Notes under the pieces: generated by a model
What the model saw: the letters and a program-made list of their open reading frames with translations, nothing else
Told to the model about the DNA's origin: nothing
The model's database searches: none
Program-made: the position numbers and the translations under genes
Shown: piece by piece, positions 34,111-43,525 of the stretch
How the letters are laid out: each line of letters opens with the position of its first letter
How positions within the stretch are numbered: the stretch's first letter is position 1
Assembly: GCA_963665785.1 (NCBI GenBank)
Contig: OY762456.1
Coordinates: 3,844,001 to 3,908,000, forward strand
Direction: 5' to 3'
Source of the DNA: UBA7455 sp026713185
GTDB taxonomy: Bacteria > Pseudomonadota > Gammaproteobacteria > Pseudomonadales > Azotimanducaceae
DNA: 64,000 nt

Positions 34111-35751
34111 CTATTGCGTTGCCAAGTTGGTTCCAGCCTGTGCCAATGCAGCCTCTACGAAACTTCTGAACAAGGGGTGTCCCTGTCTTGGCGTTGAGGT
34201 GAATTCAGGATGAAACTGGCTCGCAACAAACCAGGGATGATCCCGGTATTCAATCACCTCTACCAGTGATTTGTCCTGTGACCAGCCGGCAACTCGCAAT
34301 CCTGCACGCGCCAGATCCTTGATATAGGAATTATTGACTTCGTACCGGTGTCGATGTCGTTCCATGATTTCAGGTCTGCCGTAAATCCTGTAGACCTTTG
34401 ATTGATCAGACAGCAGACATACCTGTTCGCCCATGCGCATGGTGCCACCCAGGTCGGAATCCTGATCGCGAGCTTCAGTGTCGCCGTCTGAATTGGTCCA
34501 CTCGGTAATCAATCCAATCACAGGATGGCGGGTACAGGGATTAACTTCGGTGGAGTTGGCGTTTTCCAGACCGGCAACATTGCGCGCAATATCAATGATC
34601 GCCGCATGTAGTCCATAACAGATGCCAAGGTAGGGTATACCCCGTTCGCGGGCATACCCGGCAGCCGCTATTTTGCCTTCAAATCCTCGTTCACCAAAAC
34701 CTCCGGGTACCAGAATGGCATCCGCACCATCGAGTAATTGCACTCCCTGGTGCTCAATATCCTCCGAGTCCAGCAAGTCAACATTCACCTTTGTTCTAGT
34801 CTGTATTCCAGCGTGGACAATCGCCTCATTGAGGGACTTGTAAGCATCCGGCAAGGCCATGTACTTGCCAACCATTTTCAACGTAATGGCGCTTTCCGGT
34901 TGCAACTGGGCATCAACTACCACCTGCCAGTCGTCAAGTTCCGCTGGTTTACAGTTGATATTCAGTTTATTCACTACAATCTGGTCAAGGCCATTGGCAT
35001 GCAATAACAGCGGGACTTCGTAAACCGTACGTGCATCGACCAGCGGAATTACGGCGCCGGGTTCCACGTTGGTAAATAACGCAATCTTGTTGAAGGCATC
35101 CTGCGGAATTTCATGGTCCGAGCGGACGATGAGAATGTCCGGTTGCAACCCTATGGAGCGGAGTTCCTTGACGGAATGCTGTGTTGGTTTTGTTTTTGAT
35201 TCCCCTGCCGTAGTGATGTACGGCACCAGAGTCAGATGCATCAACAGCGCCTGGCCGGGACCCATTTCGAACCGCAATTGACGCACTGCTTCCAGAAATG
35301 GTTGTGATTCGATGTCCCCTACAGTGCCGCCAATCTCTACGATGGCAATGTCGGTACCTTCTGCACTCTCAAGAATGCGACGCTTGATTTCATCTGTAAT
35401 GTGCGGAATAACCTGGACGGTGGCGCCCAGGTAATCACCCCGGCGTTCCTTGGCAATCACATCGGCATAGATTCTGCCGGTGGTGAAATTGTTGTTTTTT
35501 GACATGGTAGTCTTGAGGAAACGCTCGTACTGACCAAGATCAAGGTCCGTTTCCGTTCCGTCTGCGGTAACAAAAACCTCGCCGTGCTGCAGCGGACTCA
35601 TTGTGCCCGGGTCCACGTTGATATAGGGATCCATCTTCAACATGGTAACTTTCAGGTCACGCGCCTCCAGGATGGTGCCCAGAGAAGCGGCGGTGATACC
35701 TTTTCCGAGAGAAGAAACGACACCACCAGTAACAAAGATTATACGAGGCAT
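34111..35751 (-). CDS. pyrG: CTP synthase
   Basis: A 546-residue enzyme making CTP from UTP with glutamine nitrogen. The N-terminal synthetase domain starts IIFVTGGVVSSLGKGI and has KMDPYINVDPGTMSPLQHGE; the C-terminal class I amidotransferase domain shows the oxyanion and nucleophile region GICYGLHAA, where the catalytic Cys is present, and the terminal HPEF. Followed by kdsA and eno as in other Gammaproteobacteria. Confidence 0.98.
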   Translation of the reverse strand: MPRIIFVTGGVVSSLGKGITAASLGTILEARDLKVTMLKMDPYINVDPGTMSPLQHGEVFVTADGTETDLDLGQYERFLKTTMSKNNNFTTGRIYADVIAKERRGDYLGATVQVIPHITDEIKRRILESAEGTDIAIVEIGGTVGDIESQPFLEAVRQLRFEMGPGQALLMHLTLVPYITTAGESKTKPTQHSVKELRSIGLQPDILIVRSDHEIPQDAFNKIALFTNVEPGAVIPLVDARTVYEVPLLLHANGLDQIVVNKLNINCKPAELDDWQVVVDAQLQPESAITLKMVGKYMALPDAYKSLNEAIVHAGIQTRTKVNVDLLDSEDIEHQGVQLLDGADAILVPGGFGERGFEGKIAAAGYARERGIPYLGICYGLHAAIIDIARNVAGLENANSTEVNPCTRHPVIGLITEWTNSDGDTEARDQDSDLGGTMRMGEQVCLLSDQSKVYRIYGRPEIMERHRHRYEVNNSYIKDLARAGLRVAGWSQDKSLVEVIEYRDHPWFVASQFHPEFTSTPRQGHPLFRSFVEAALAQAGTNLATQ

Positions 35752-35924
35752 TTAGAAATCAGAACTCCCATTCACTGTAAAAGGTCATCCGGGCATGACC
35801 TGAATGGGATTTAAGAATAGCACTTCGGTGATGAACCCTCAACGTTCTTCTCTCATTTTGTTAAGAGTAATTTATTTGCCGATTATTTTTTATAATGCTA
35901 TTTTAAATATACTTAATTTTGTAA

Positions 35925-35934
35925 TACAATTGTA
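35925..35934. promoter_or_regulatory. Palindrome upstream of the MazF-type TA pair
   Basis: TACAATTGTA is a 10-bp perfect palindrome 23 bases before the antitoxin start, in a very AT-rich leader that also contains TATAAT at 35891-35896. It could be the operator bound by the ribbon-helix-helix antitoxin. Confidence 0.4.
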
Positions 35935-35957
35935 ATGTTCACATTTTGAGTCTCCCA

Positions 35958-36191
35958 ATGAAAACCATTACATTAAAAGCCGATGATCAACTCCATCAGA
36001 CCATATCACGGCTGGCAAATTTACAGATGAAGACCAAGAGCGCCGTGATCAGAGAAGCAATCTTCAGCTATGAGATGCAGTTGGCCAAAGAAGCCTTGAA
36101 ACAACAAGTGAAGCAGGCTTCAATGATCGTCCGTATGGAGTCACTTAAAACCACTCAGGATCTGCAGGATTCCAATCTCGATGGTATTTAA
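35958..36191 (+). CDS. Ribbon-helix-helix antitoxin of a MazF-type module
   Basis: A 77-residue protein beginning MKTITLKADDQLHQTISRL, a beta-strand followed by two helices as in CopG/MetJ-type ribbon-helix-helix DNA-binding proteins, then a helical C-terminal toxin-binding tail. The ATG at 35958 fits the family start better than the in-frame TTG twelve bases upstream. It overlaps the toxin start by 11 bases. Both genes are inserted between pyrG and tilS, which are otherwise close neighbours. Confidence 0.82.
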   Translation: MKTITLKADDQLHQTISRLANLQMKTKSAVIREAIFSYEMQLAKEALKQQVKQASMIVRMESLKTTQDLQDSNLDGI

Positions 36192-36528
36192 ACGAGGCCA
36201 GATTTTTCTGGCCAATTTTAATCCGTCAAAGGGAAACGAACCGGGGAAAATCAGACCTTGCCTGATATTGCAAACGGACCTGCTGAATGACATTGGTCAT
36301 CCGACCACCACGGTTATCCCGCTGACAACGCAATTGAATGAAGCTGTACCTCTGAGATATAGAATAAACGCAAGAAGCAAACTGAAGCACAATTCTGACC
36401 TGATGCTGGATCAATCAAGAACTATAGACAACCAGCGATTCATTGGAGATGCCATAGCTGAACTGACCGCTGGTGAGTTGGCCCAGTTAAACGAATATCT
36501 ACAGATCGTTTTGGGATTTCAGGATTGA
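36181..36528 (+). CDS. MazF/PemK-type toxin (mRNA endoribonuclease)
   Basis: A 115-residue member of the MazF/PemK/ChpB family: KRGQIFLANFNPSKGNEPGK at the N-terminus with the usual basic loop, RPCLILQTDLLN and TTVIPLTTQL strands, and a C-terminal LDQSRTIDNQRF. Members cleave mRNA at short motifs and arrest growth. Its 3' end overlaps the convergent tilS 3' end by 10 bases. Confidence 0.9.
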   Translation: MVFKRGQIFLANFNPSKGNEPGKIRPCLILQTDLLNDIGHPTTTVIPLTTQLNEAVPLRYRINARSKLKHNSDLMLDQSRTIDNQRFIGDAIAELTAGELAQLNEYLQIVLGFQD

Positions 36529-37859
36529 AAGTAGCTGCAGTTCTCTTCAAACCAGAACTCCGTTCCTTCCTCATCGGGGCCGACCTGTATATCGGAAGCA
36601 GTGACCGGCGGAACATTCCACGCCGCGACCCCCGGTACCGCGATGAGTTGATCGTCCTGAAAAATCAGTGGCAGATGAACTCGCAACCAGGGCGGGACAC
36701 CATTTTCCTGTAATACCTTCTTCAATTTCCGGTTTGTGCCTCGAATTTTTATCTTCTCGCCACCGCTGCGAAACCGGATATTGACAAGCTGATTTGATTT
36801 ACGAATACCTGTGCCTTTTCTGGCAATCACCGAGACCGCCCCGACGCCAAGATCAAGAGGTGCAGATCCATCGTATTCAATGTCGCCGGATGGCAGGTTC
36901 ATCCTCCTGCGGGCATTGATATACATGACACCGTTGTAACGCCTGATCTCGGCATTTTGCCAGGTGGTATATGGCGCCGCATCTTGCGCGGAATCCAGAA
37001 ATGCCACCCTCAATGCCTGCAGCATTTTTGGGGGGGGATGGGGAAATCCGCATGATCTGATCCAGTATCGCAACAGGTTTTCACTTCTGGAAGGCAACAG
37101 ACCCCGCAATCGTTCAATACTGAGTCCACTCCGGTGCGAAACCATCCTGTAATCCTCTTTTGCGATATCTGCAAGGAGACGCCGCGCGTCGATGTCCCGT
37201 TCCAGGGCCTGTGAAAGGGTTTCTCTGATGCCGGTCCAACGGCGTTCAATAACCGGCAATAGAGAATGTCTGAGGAAGCTTCTATCCATTGTCGTATCAA
37301 GGTTGCTGTCATCTTCGATCCAGTGGAGTCCCTGCTCCTGACACCAGGCAGTCAGTTCGGATTTTGGCGCCGTCAACAGAGGACGGTACAAACGTCCGGC
37401 GCCAAGAGGACGATCTGCAGGCATACCCAGCAGACCAACGGCCGCATTGCCTCTTAAGAGGTTGAACAGCACGGTTTCCACCTGATCGTCTGCATGATGC
37501 GCCTGCAGCAGGATATCTCCGGGCTTAAGAACAGATTCGAAGGCACGATAACGAACCCTGCGGGCATTTTCCTCGATGCTCCCGGTGGTTTCGACATCAA
37601 CCGAGATACTTTCAAACGCAATATCAAGGGCCTGGCACTGACGGGCACAGTGAGCCTGCCAGGCGTTCGCGTCGGCGTGCAGCCCATGATTGATGTGCAA
37701 TGCCAGTAGTGGTTTTTGATGTTCCAGCATGGATATCAGATGCAGTAGACAGGTTGAGTCCGCACCTCCACTAAAGGCTATGACCCATCGCACCACACTC
37801 TGGTCATACAGTGGCGCCTGCGTCCTGGATTGCGTCCAGCAATTCTGAAGAGTTGACAT
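36519..37859 (-). CDS. tilS: tRNA(Ile)-lysidine synthase
   Basis: A 446-residue N-type ATP pyrophosphatase that modifies C34 of tRNA-Ile2 to lysidine. The PP-loop SGGADS is at residues 30-35, followed by HINHGLHADANAW and the HHADDQVETVLFNLLRG motif; the C-terminal TilS domain shows IRFRSGGEKI and KLKKVLQENGVPPWLR. The ATG overlaps the dnaE stop by one base (TAATG). In Pseudomonas accA separates the two; here it is missing. Confidence 0.96.
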   Translation of the reverse strand: MSTLQNCWTQSRTQAPLYDQSVVRWVIAFSGGADSTCLLHLISMLEHQKPLLALHINHGLHADANAWQAHCARQCQALDIAFESISVDVETTGSIEENARRVRYRAFESVLKPGDILLQAHHADDQVETVLFNLLRGNAAVGLLGMPADRPLGAGRLYRPLLTAPKSELTAWCQEQGLHWIEDDSNLDTTMDRSFLRHSLLPVIERRWTGIRETLSQALERDIDARRLLADIAKEDYRMVSHRSGLSIERLRGLLPSRSENLLRYWIRSCGFPHPPPKMLQALRVAFLDSAQDAAPYTTWQNAEIRRYNGVMYINARRRMNLPSGDIEYDGSAPLDLGVGAVSVIARKGTGIRKSNQLVNIRFRSGGEKIKIRGTNRKLKKVLQENGVPPWLRVHLPLIFQDDQLIAVPGVAAWNVPPVTASDIQVGPDEEGTEFWFEENCSYFQS

Positions 37860-40800
37860 TAATATTGAAGATTCACCTGCTCTGAACCATAGCGATCCCG
37901 CAGATTCTGCAGCAAATCATCTTCCGGCAACACTCGCCATTCATCTCCCAGGACAACCTCCGCCATCGCATCCGGTCGATGATACCCAACTGCAACAGGG
38001 CATCCATTACCCCTGTAGGGTGTCAGCATATCGGCAAGTTCCGTGACAAAATCCGGCGGCAGATTCGAGTGATCGACATTGAGTATCAGTTTCCTGGCAG
38101 ATCTGGCACGAGCCTGTGCAATGCTGAATAACTCATCACTGCGCAGGCGAACACCGCCGCTATACTCATCAGCACGCACCTTCCCCTTAACCACGATGAC
38201 ATCGTCTTTTTGCAGGTGCTCGCGATGCAGTTCATACAGTTCTGCAGAAATGCCGACATCTATCCGTCCGCTACGATCTTCCAGCGTGAGATAGGTCGTC
38301 GATCCACCTCTTCTGTTTTGCGTCCTGCGTACCGCGAGGATCGAACCTGCGACCATCTGATTTCCCGCCCCGGCACGCAGGTCCGCAATTCGGGTCCTGG
38401 CCAGATGTTTTAATTCATTTCGATACATATCGATGGGGTGTGCCGTGAGATAAAGACCCAGGGTTAACTTTTCTCTTGCCAGTCTGTCTTTGAGTGTGAG
38501 GCGCTGCATATTGTCAAAATGGCTATATCTGCCATGCTCCCCTTGCGACAACATCATGTCTTCGCCAAACAGATCACTGATACCACTGTCGATATTACGC
38601 GCCTTCTGTTCCGCCATTTTTACCGCATCTTCCTGATTGACATAGAGTAGTGCACGTTTGTAGTCGATGGTGTCGTCCGGCGCCAGATCCGACGTCACCA
38701 GGGAGTCCAGGGCGCCGGAACCGGTTAACGCATCGACAGTCCTGCGATTGACCAACCGGGAACCCACTCTTTCACAGAATTCATACAAATCCTTAAACTC
38801 GCCATCCTGCTCCCGTGCGGTAACGATGGCTGATACATGACCCTCACCCAGCCCCTTGACGGCGCCAAGACCATAGATAATGTTGCCTTCGTCATCTGCC
38901 TTGAAGCGGAATTCACCACGATTGATATCCGGCGGGGTGAGATTGAGGCCCATCTCCTGGCATTCTTCGACTCTGATGACCAGCTTGTCGGTATTCTGCA
39001 TGTCCTCGGACAACACCGCGGCCATGAAGTCGGATGGATAATGATGTTTGAGCCAGGCCGTCTGAAAGGCAATCAGGGCGTAGGCAACGGAGTGGGGTTT
39101 GTTGAAACCGTAGCCGGCAAATTTTTCCATGAGACTGAAAATATGCTCTGCCTGATTCTCATCCACACCCTTACTGACTGCTCCTGCAAGAAACACCTGC
39201 CGTTGCTTCGCCATCTCTTCCGGCTGTTTCTTACCCATGGCTTTACGCAGGATATCCGCATCCGCCAGCGTATAGCCAGCCAGAACCTGTGCTATCTGCA
39301 TCACCTGTTCCTGATACAGCATCACGCCATAGGTATCTTCCAGGACTTTTTCCAGCTTCGGATGCAGGTAGTCCACCGGGATCTCGCCTTGTTTGCGTTT
39401 GACAAAATCATCAGCGAGTTGCATTGGACCTGGCCGGTACAGCGCAACCAGCGCCACAACATCGGAGAACCTGTCCGGTTTAACCTTTTTGATCAGGTCT
39501 TTCATGCCGCGTGATTCGAGCTGGAATACCGCCGTGGTTTTCGCCTGCTTCAAATCCCTGTAAATCGCAGCGTCATCCAGGGGAATCGAAGCTATATCTA
39601 CCGGTGACTGGCCATTAGCCAACAATCTGTCGTTAATGCTCTTCACCGCCTGATCGATAATGGTCAAGGTTCTGAGTCCAAGAAAATCAAACTTGACCAG
39701 GCCCACCTTTTCGCAGTCTATCATATCGAACTGGGTCATCATGCCATCGCCAGCCGCATCGCAAAAAACCGGAGAAAAGTCCGTCAACTGCGTTGGTGCA
39801 ATCACCACGCCCCCGGCGTGTTTCCCGATGTTCCTGGCAATACCTTCCAGTTTGTAAGCCATTTCCATAATTTCATCGGCATCTTCATCACGGGCAACGA
39901 ATTCTTTTAACAGCGGTTCCTCATCCATCGCCCTGGCCAGGGTCATGCCGGGTTCAAATGGAATCAATTTGGACAGTTTATCTGCCAGGTTGTACGGTTT
40001 TCCCTGGACTCTGGCGACATCCCGAACGACTGCTTTAGCCGCCATGGTGCCGAACGTAATGATTTGTGATACCGCCTCTCTGCCATAACGTTCCATAACA
40101 TGATGAATAACCTGGTCCCTGCCATTGATACAGAAGTCGATATCGAAATCAGGTGGTGAGATCCGGTCCGGAGTAAGAAAACGTTCAAATAACAGATCGT
40201 ACTCCAGAGGATCGATATCGGTAATCCGCAAAGCATAGGCAACCAGCGACCCGACGCCGGAACCACGGCCGGGTCCCACGGGAATGTCATGCTCCCTGGC
40301 CCACTGAATAAATTCCATCACGATCAGGTAATAACCGGCAAACCCCGTCTTTTTGATAACCTCCAGTTCATATTCCAGACGCTCGCGATACTCGCTGAAA
40401 GGTCTTGCCAGCGCTTCCTGGTCCATCCTGGCAAACCTTTCAGTCAGGCCCTTCCCGGCAATTTCAATGAGCAGCGTTTCCGGGGTGTAGTTCTCGGGAA
40501 TCTGGTAATTAGGCAGGGAATAGTGACCCAGACTGACCTTGACGCTGCAACGGCGGGCAATCTCCACGGTGTTTTCGATTGCTTCGGGAATATCATGGAA
40601 CAGCGCAGCCATTTCTTCCGGCGATTTAAAATACTGCTCAGCACTGTAACGGCGTTCCCTGCGGGGGTCATCCAGCGTTCTGCCATCGTGAATGCATACG
40701 CGAACTTCGTGGGCTTCAAATTCATCCGGTCTGATAAATCGAACATCATTGGTGGCGACCACGGGACAATCCAGTTGCTGTGCTATATCCAACGCCTGTT

Positions 40801-41386
40801 GGATATAGTCTTCTTCACCGGCTCGACCAGTCCGCTGCAATTCAAGATAGAAAGCTTCAGGAAAAATCCGCATCCACTCATGGGTATAGTTCTCAGCATC
40901 CTTGACACGTCCATTAGACAGCGCCTGGCCCACATCGCCTTCCAGACCGCCGGAGAGCGCCAGCAACCCATCTGCCCTCTCTTCTATCCAGTCCGGCTGC
41001 AACATGGCATGTCTGGTATTCTGCCCCTCTGTGTAGGCTTTGGAGATGAGTTGGCTCAGGTTCCGATAGCCGACTTCATTGCGGGCAAACAGCACCAGGT
41101 GTGTCGGAGGGTCATTTTCAGTACGGGGCACAACCAGGACATCCGCGGCGAGAACCGGTTTCACACCTGCCGCCTGTGCAGCGCTATAGAATTTGATCAA
41201 CGCAAAGAGGTTGTTGATATCGGTGACGGCAACCGCGGGCATTGATTGCGCTACCGTAGATTCAATCAGGGGATCGATTCGTACGATACTGCTTCCTAAA
41301 GAGTATTCAGAATGAACTCGCAGATGTACGAACGAAGGTGACTTTAATGGGTATGACTCGGACAGGGTGGACACAGTCAAGGTCAT
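37859..41386 (-). CDS. dnaE: DNA polymerase III subunit alpha
   Basis: A 1175-residue replicative polymerase. The N-terminal PHP domain begins FVHLRVHSEYSLGSS; the palm carries PDFDIDFC with D413 and D415 as metal ligands; the tail includes an OB fold (GSILAVRRTQNRRGGSTTYL). The ATG overlaps the stop of a small upstream gene (ATGA), so the two are likely coupled. tilS follows with a one-base overlap. Confidence 0.98.
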   Translation of the reverse strand: MTLTVSTLSESYPLKSPSFVHLRVHSEYSLGSSIVRIDPLIESTVAQSMPAVAVTDINNLFALIKFYSAAQAAGVKPVLAADVLVVPRTENDPPTHLVLFARNEVGYRNLSQLISKAYTEGQNTRHAMLQPDWIEERADGLLALSGGLEGDVGQALSNGRVKDAENYTHEWMRIFPEAFYLELQRTGRAGEEDYIQQALDIAQQLDCPVVATNDVRFIRPDEFEAHEVRVCIHDGRTLDDPRRERRYSAEQYFKSPEEMAALFHDIPEAIENTVEIARRCSVKVSLGHYSLPNYQIPENYTPETLLIEIAGKGLTERFARMDQEALARPFSEYRERLEYELEVIKKTGFAGYYLIVMEFIQWAREHDIPVGPGRGSGVGSLVAYALRITDIDPLEYDLLFERFLTPDRISPPDFDIDFCINGRDQVIHHVMERYGREAVSQIITFGTMAAKAVVRDVARVQGKPYNLADKLSKLIPFEPGMTLARAMDEEPLLKEFVARDEDADEIMEMAYKLEGIARNIGKHAGGVVIAPTQLTDFSPVFCDAAGDGMMTQFDMIDCEKVGLVKFDFLGLRTLTIIDQAVKSINDRLLANGQSPVDIASIPLDDAAIYRDLKQAKTTAVFQLESRGMKDLIKKVKPDRFSDVVALVALYRPGPMQLADDFVKRKQGEIPVDYLHPKLEKVLEDTYGVMLYQEQVMQIAQVLAGYTLADADILRKAMGKKQPEEMAKQRQVFLAGAVSKGVDENQAEHIFSLMEKFAGYGFNKPHSVAYALIAFQTAWLKHHYPSDFMAAVLSEDMQNTDKLVIRVEECQEMGLNLTPPDINRGEFRFKADDEGNIIYGLGAVKGLGEGHVSAIVTAREQDGEFKDLYEFCERVGSRLVNRRTVDALTGSGALDSLVTSDLAPDDTIDYKRALLYVNQEDAVKMAEQKARNIDSGISDLFGEDMMLSQGEHGRYSHFDNMQRLTLKDRLAREKLTLGLYLTAHPIDMYRNELKHLARTRIADLRAGAGNQMVAGSILAVRRTQNRRGGSTTYLTLEDRSGRIDVGISAELYELHREHLQKDDVIVVKGKVRADEYSGGVRLRSDELFSIAQARARSARKLILNVDHSNLPPDFVTELADMLTPYRGNGCPVAVGYHRPDAMAEVVLGDEWRVLPEDDLLQNLRDRYGSEQVNLQY

Positions 41387-41679
41387 GCACGAATACCAGA
41401 GAAAGTCGCTTCACCAAAGGCGCCCAGTTTGATCTTGCCGCTGATCGAGTCACCATCAACAGTACCTGAGCAATCCAGTGTCATCGCTATGGGCCGCGTA
41501 ATTTCCATCGACCAGGCAACATCGTTGCCATTCACTGAACCGTTGGATAACTTCTGGGCGCCATCCTGACCCTCCATGGAACCTGACAAATTATCACCAT
41601 CTTGTGCAAAGGTCAGTGTTACATCCCGTGATCCCAACGGTGAATTAATCGTACACTTGTAGCTGCCATCAACACTCAT
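41383..41679 (-). CDS. Conserved-looking small protein of unknown function, coupled to dnaE
   Basis: From MSVDGSYKC at 41679 the product has 98 residues and no signal peptide. Alternating strands (LGSRDVTLTFAQDGDNLSGSMEG, then SNGSVNGNDVAWSMEI, then CSGTVDGDSISGKIKLGAFG) suggest a small antiparallel beta-barrel, with a GDNLSG/GDSISG repeat. I do not recognise a named family. The stop overlaps the dnaE ATG as ATGA. An upstream in-frame start at 41736 adds a stretch that lacks the repeated pattern. Confidence 0.65.
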   Translation of the reverse strand: MSVDGSYKCTINSPLGSRDVTLTFAQDGDNLSGSMEGQDGAQKLSNGSVNGNDVAWSMEITRPIAMTLDCSGTVDGDSISGKIKLGAFGEATFSGIRA

Positions 41680-41771
41680 GGCCGTCCTCTTCCAATTATG
41701 ATTTGAAAGTAAACGGTAACGCATCCGGTGGTACAAAGAAACTACTATTGAACATCAATTTCGAGCCCGGC

Positions 41772-43070
41772 TCAACCACCCCTCCTTTCCTTGATTACCA
41801 GCTTGATGACCCCGGTTTTTTTCGTTATGTCAACCTCTTCTGACAGCACTTCGTAGTCGTCCGAAGACGCATTGGCTATGCCGCTCGACGAGATACGCGC
41901 CACCAGTTGAACCTTGTCTACATCACTTAAGCTCATACCCTGAATCATCGCCTGTGAGGAGGTGAGCGTGATCAATGCCGGTAACCCTGCGACTGCCAGA
42001 CGTTGTACCGCCAAAGGCATTGGAGGACCGTTAAAAGCACGGGCATAGACATAAACCGTATCCTGGGGACCGGCATCCACACCGGGAGCGACTTCTACCA
42101 GTACCTGCACAATCCGGTCCGCTGAATCACCGGCGGGAGATTGCTGTATTGAATCCTCCTGTGGCGTTAAACCCATCTGTTGTCCCGAACCTGCTTGCTG
42201 CCCCTGAACTGCTTGCTGTCCCTGAACTGATTGCTGTCCCGGACCTGCCTGCAGTCTCTCGATAGTCTGCTGCAGCAACTCGGCCCGTTCACCCTGGATA
42301 CCCGTTGCCAGTGCCTTCCTGAACAATGCCAGGGCGCTGTTCTCATCTCCCTGCTGCCAGGCAGACATGGCACTCAGTTCCAGCATCAGAAGATTATCGC
42401 CATCCAGTCCCAGGGCGCGTTCTATCGCCCCCTTTACCGGTGCTGTAAATTTTTTGTCTTCCGCGAGAAACAAAGTCTCTGCATATTGAGCCGCAATCGA
42501 GGCGTCAGCAGGATACCGGTCTGCCAGATGTCTGAACGCTGCGGCTGAATGACCGTACTCCGACAACAGCCGCCAGGACTGCGCCAATAGAAACCATCCC
42601 TGATCATTGTCGGGCTGATCCAGCATTTTCAGAGAGAGTTTTTCCACGGTTGCCCGCATTCCAGGCATGTCATGGGGGTTGGATTGTTGAATCTCACGGG
42701 CCAGCAGCAGATCATTCCAAGCACCGAACGAGAGACCATACTCACTGTAGGCAAATATCGCGAAGACAACAATCATTGCTGCCGCTGTTACCGGCAACCG
42801 GCTGCCCGATATCCATGAATTCACACCTTCGTCCACTTCGGAAAGCAGGGCGGCCTGACGTTCTTCTTCCAATTGCCGGTATTGGGCTTCACCGATCTCC
42901 CCGTCCTCCCGGTTTTTATTCAACTCCTGCATTCGATCCTCATACAGGAGAACATTGAGTTCCGTTCGTTCGACCCTGGTCGCTTCTCTTTGTCTTATCG
43001 AAGGCCAGAGAACAAACCCAACGGCGAGCAGGCAAAACAACCCGGCAGACAGCCAGAATATTTCCGGCAT
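41772..43070 (-). CDS. ccmI: Cytochrome c maturation protein CcmI
   Basis: A 432-residue membrane protein with two N-terminal membrane segments (IFWLSAGLFCLLAVGFVLW and LPVTAAAMIVVFAIFAYSEY) and a TPR region in the periplasm (QGWFLLAQSWRLLSEYGHSA onwards). It brings apocytochrome c to the CcmF-CcmH heme ligation complex. A Gln-rich insert of 18-base tandem repeats (GQQAVQ type, near residue 280) lies between the TPR and the C-terminal domain. The start overlaps the ccmH stop by one base. Confidence 0.92.
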   Translation of the reverse strand: MPEIFWLSAGLFCLLAVGFVLWPSIRQREATRVERTELNVLLYEDRMQELNKNREDGEIGEAQYRQLEEERQAALLSEVDEGVNSWISGSRLPVTAAAMIVVFAIFAYSEYGLSFGAWNDLLLAREIQQSNPHDMPGMRATVEKLSLKMLDQPDNDQGWFLLAQSWRLLSEYGHSAAAFRHLADRYPADASIAAQYAETLFLAEDKKFTAPVKGAIERALGLDGDNLLMLELSAMSAWQQGDENSALALFRKALATGIQGERAELLQQTIERLQAGPGQQSVQGQQAVQGQQAGSGQQMGLTPQEDSIQQSPAGDSADRIVQVLVEVAPGVDAGPQDTVYVYARAFNGPPMPLAVQRLAVAGLPALITLTSSQAMIQGMSLSDVDKVQLVARISSSGIANASSDDYEVLSEEVDITKKTGVIKLVIKERRGG

Positions 43071-43525
43071 CAGTCCTGACCCCGACGATGTTTTGCCAAC
43101 AGGGTATCCAGTCTTGACCTGTCGACATCCGGCGTTATGACGTCTTTCCGGTGTCTGACGATGATGATCAGAATCAAACCCGCAATGCCCAGAAACACCA
43201 GGGGTCCAAACCAGAGCAGCCAGGTACCCGCCATCAACCGCGGTTTATAGAGGATAAAGTCACCATAACGCTGGTGCATGAAGTCGAGGATAGCCTCATC
43301 CGACTCACCTTCCAGCAGCAGCCGATGCACCTCACGTCGGAGGTCCCTGGCAATCATGGCATCGGACCCTGCGATATTGGTATTGAGGCATTGCGGACAA
43401 CGCAGCCTCGCGATAATTTCATGGTATCGATCCTGTAAAGTCTCGTCCGGGAACGGGTAGGCATCAATAGTGGCGACCGCGACAGGACAGATCAGCCACA
43501 GGACGAGAAAACTGACAATTTTCAT
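43070..43525 (-). CDS. ccmH: Cytochrome c maturation protein CcmH
   Basis: A 151-residue protein with signal-like N-terminus (MKIVSFLVLWLICPVAVATI), the thiol-redox motif LRCPQC (C43, C46) and a C-terminal membrane segment (LLWFGPLVFLGIAGLILIII). It reduces the heme-binding cysteines of apocytochrome c. The start overlaps the ccmG stop (ATGA). Confidence 0.95.
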   Translation of the reverse strand: MKIVSFLVLWLICPVAVATIDAYPFPDETLQDRYHEIIARLRCPQCLNTNIAGSDAMIARDLRREVHRLLLEGESDEAILDFMHQRYGDFILYKPRLMAGTWLLWFGPLVFLGIAGLILIIIVRHRKDVITPDVDRSRLDTLLAKHRRGQD

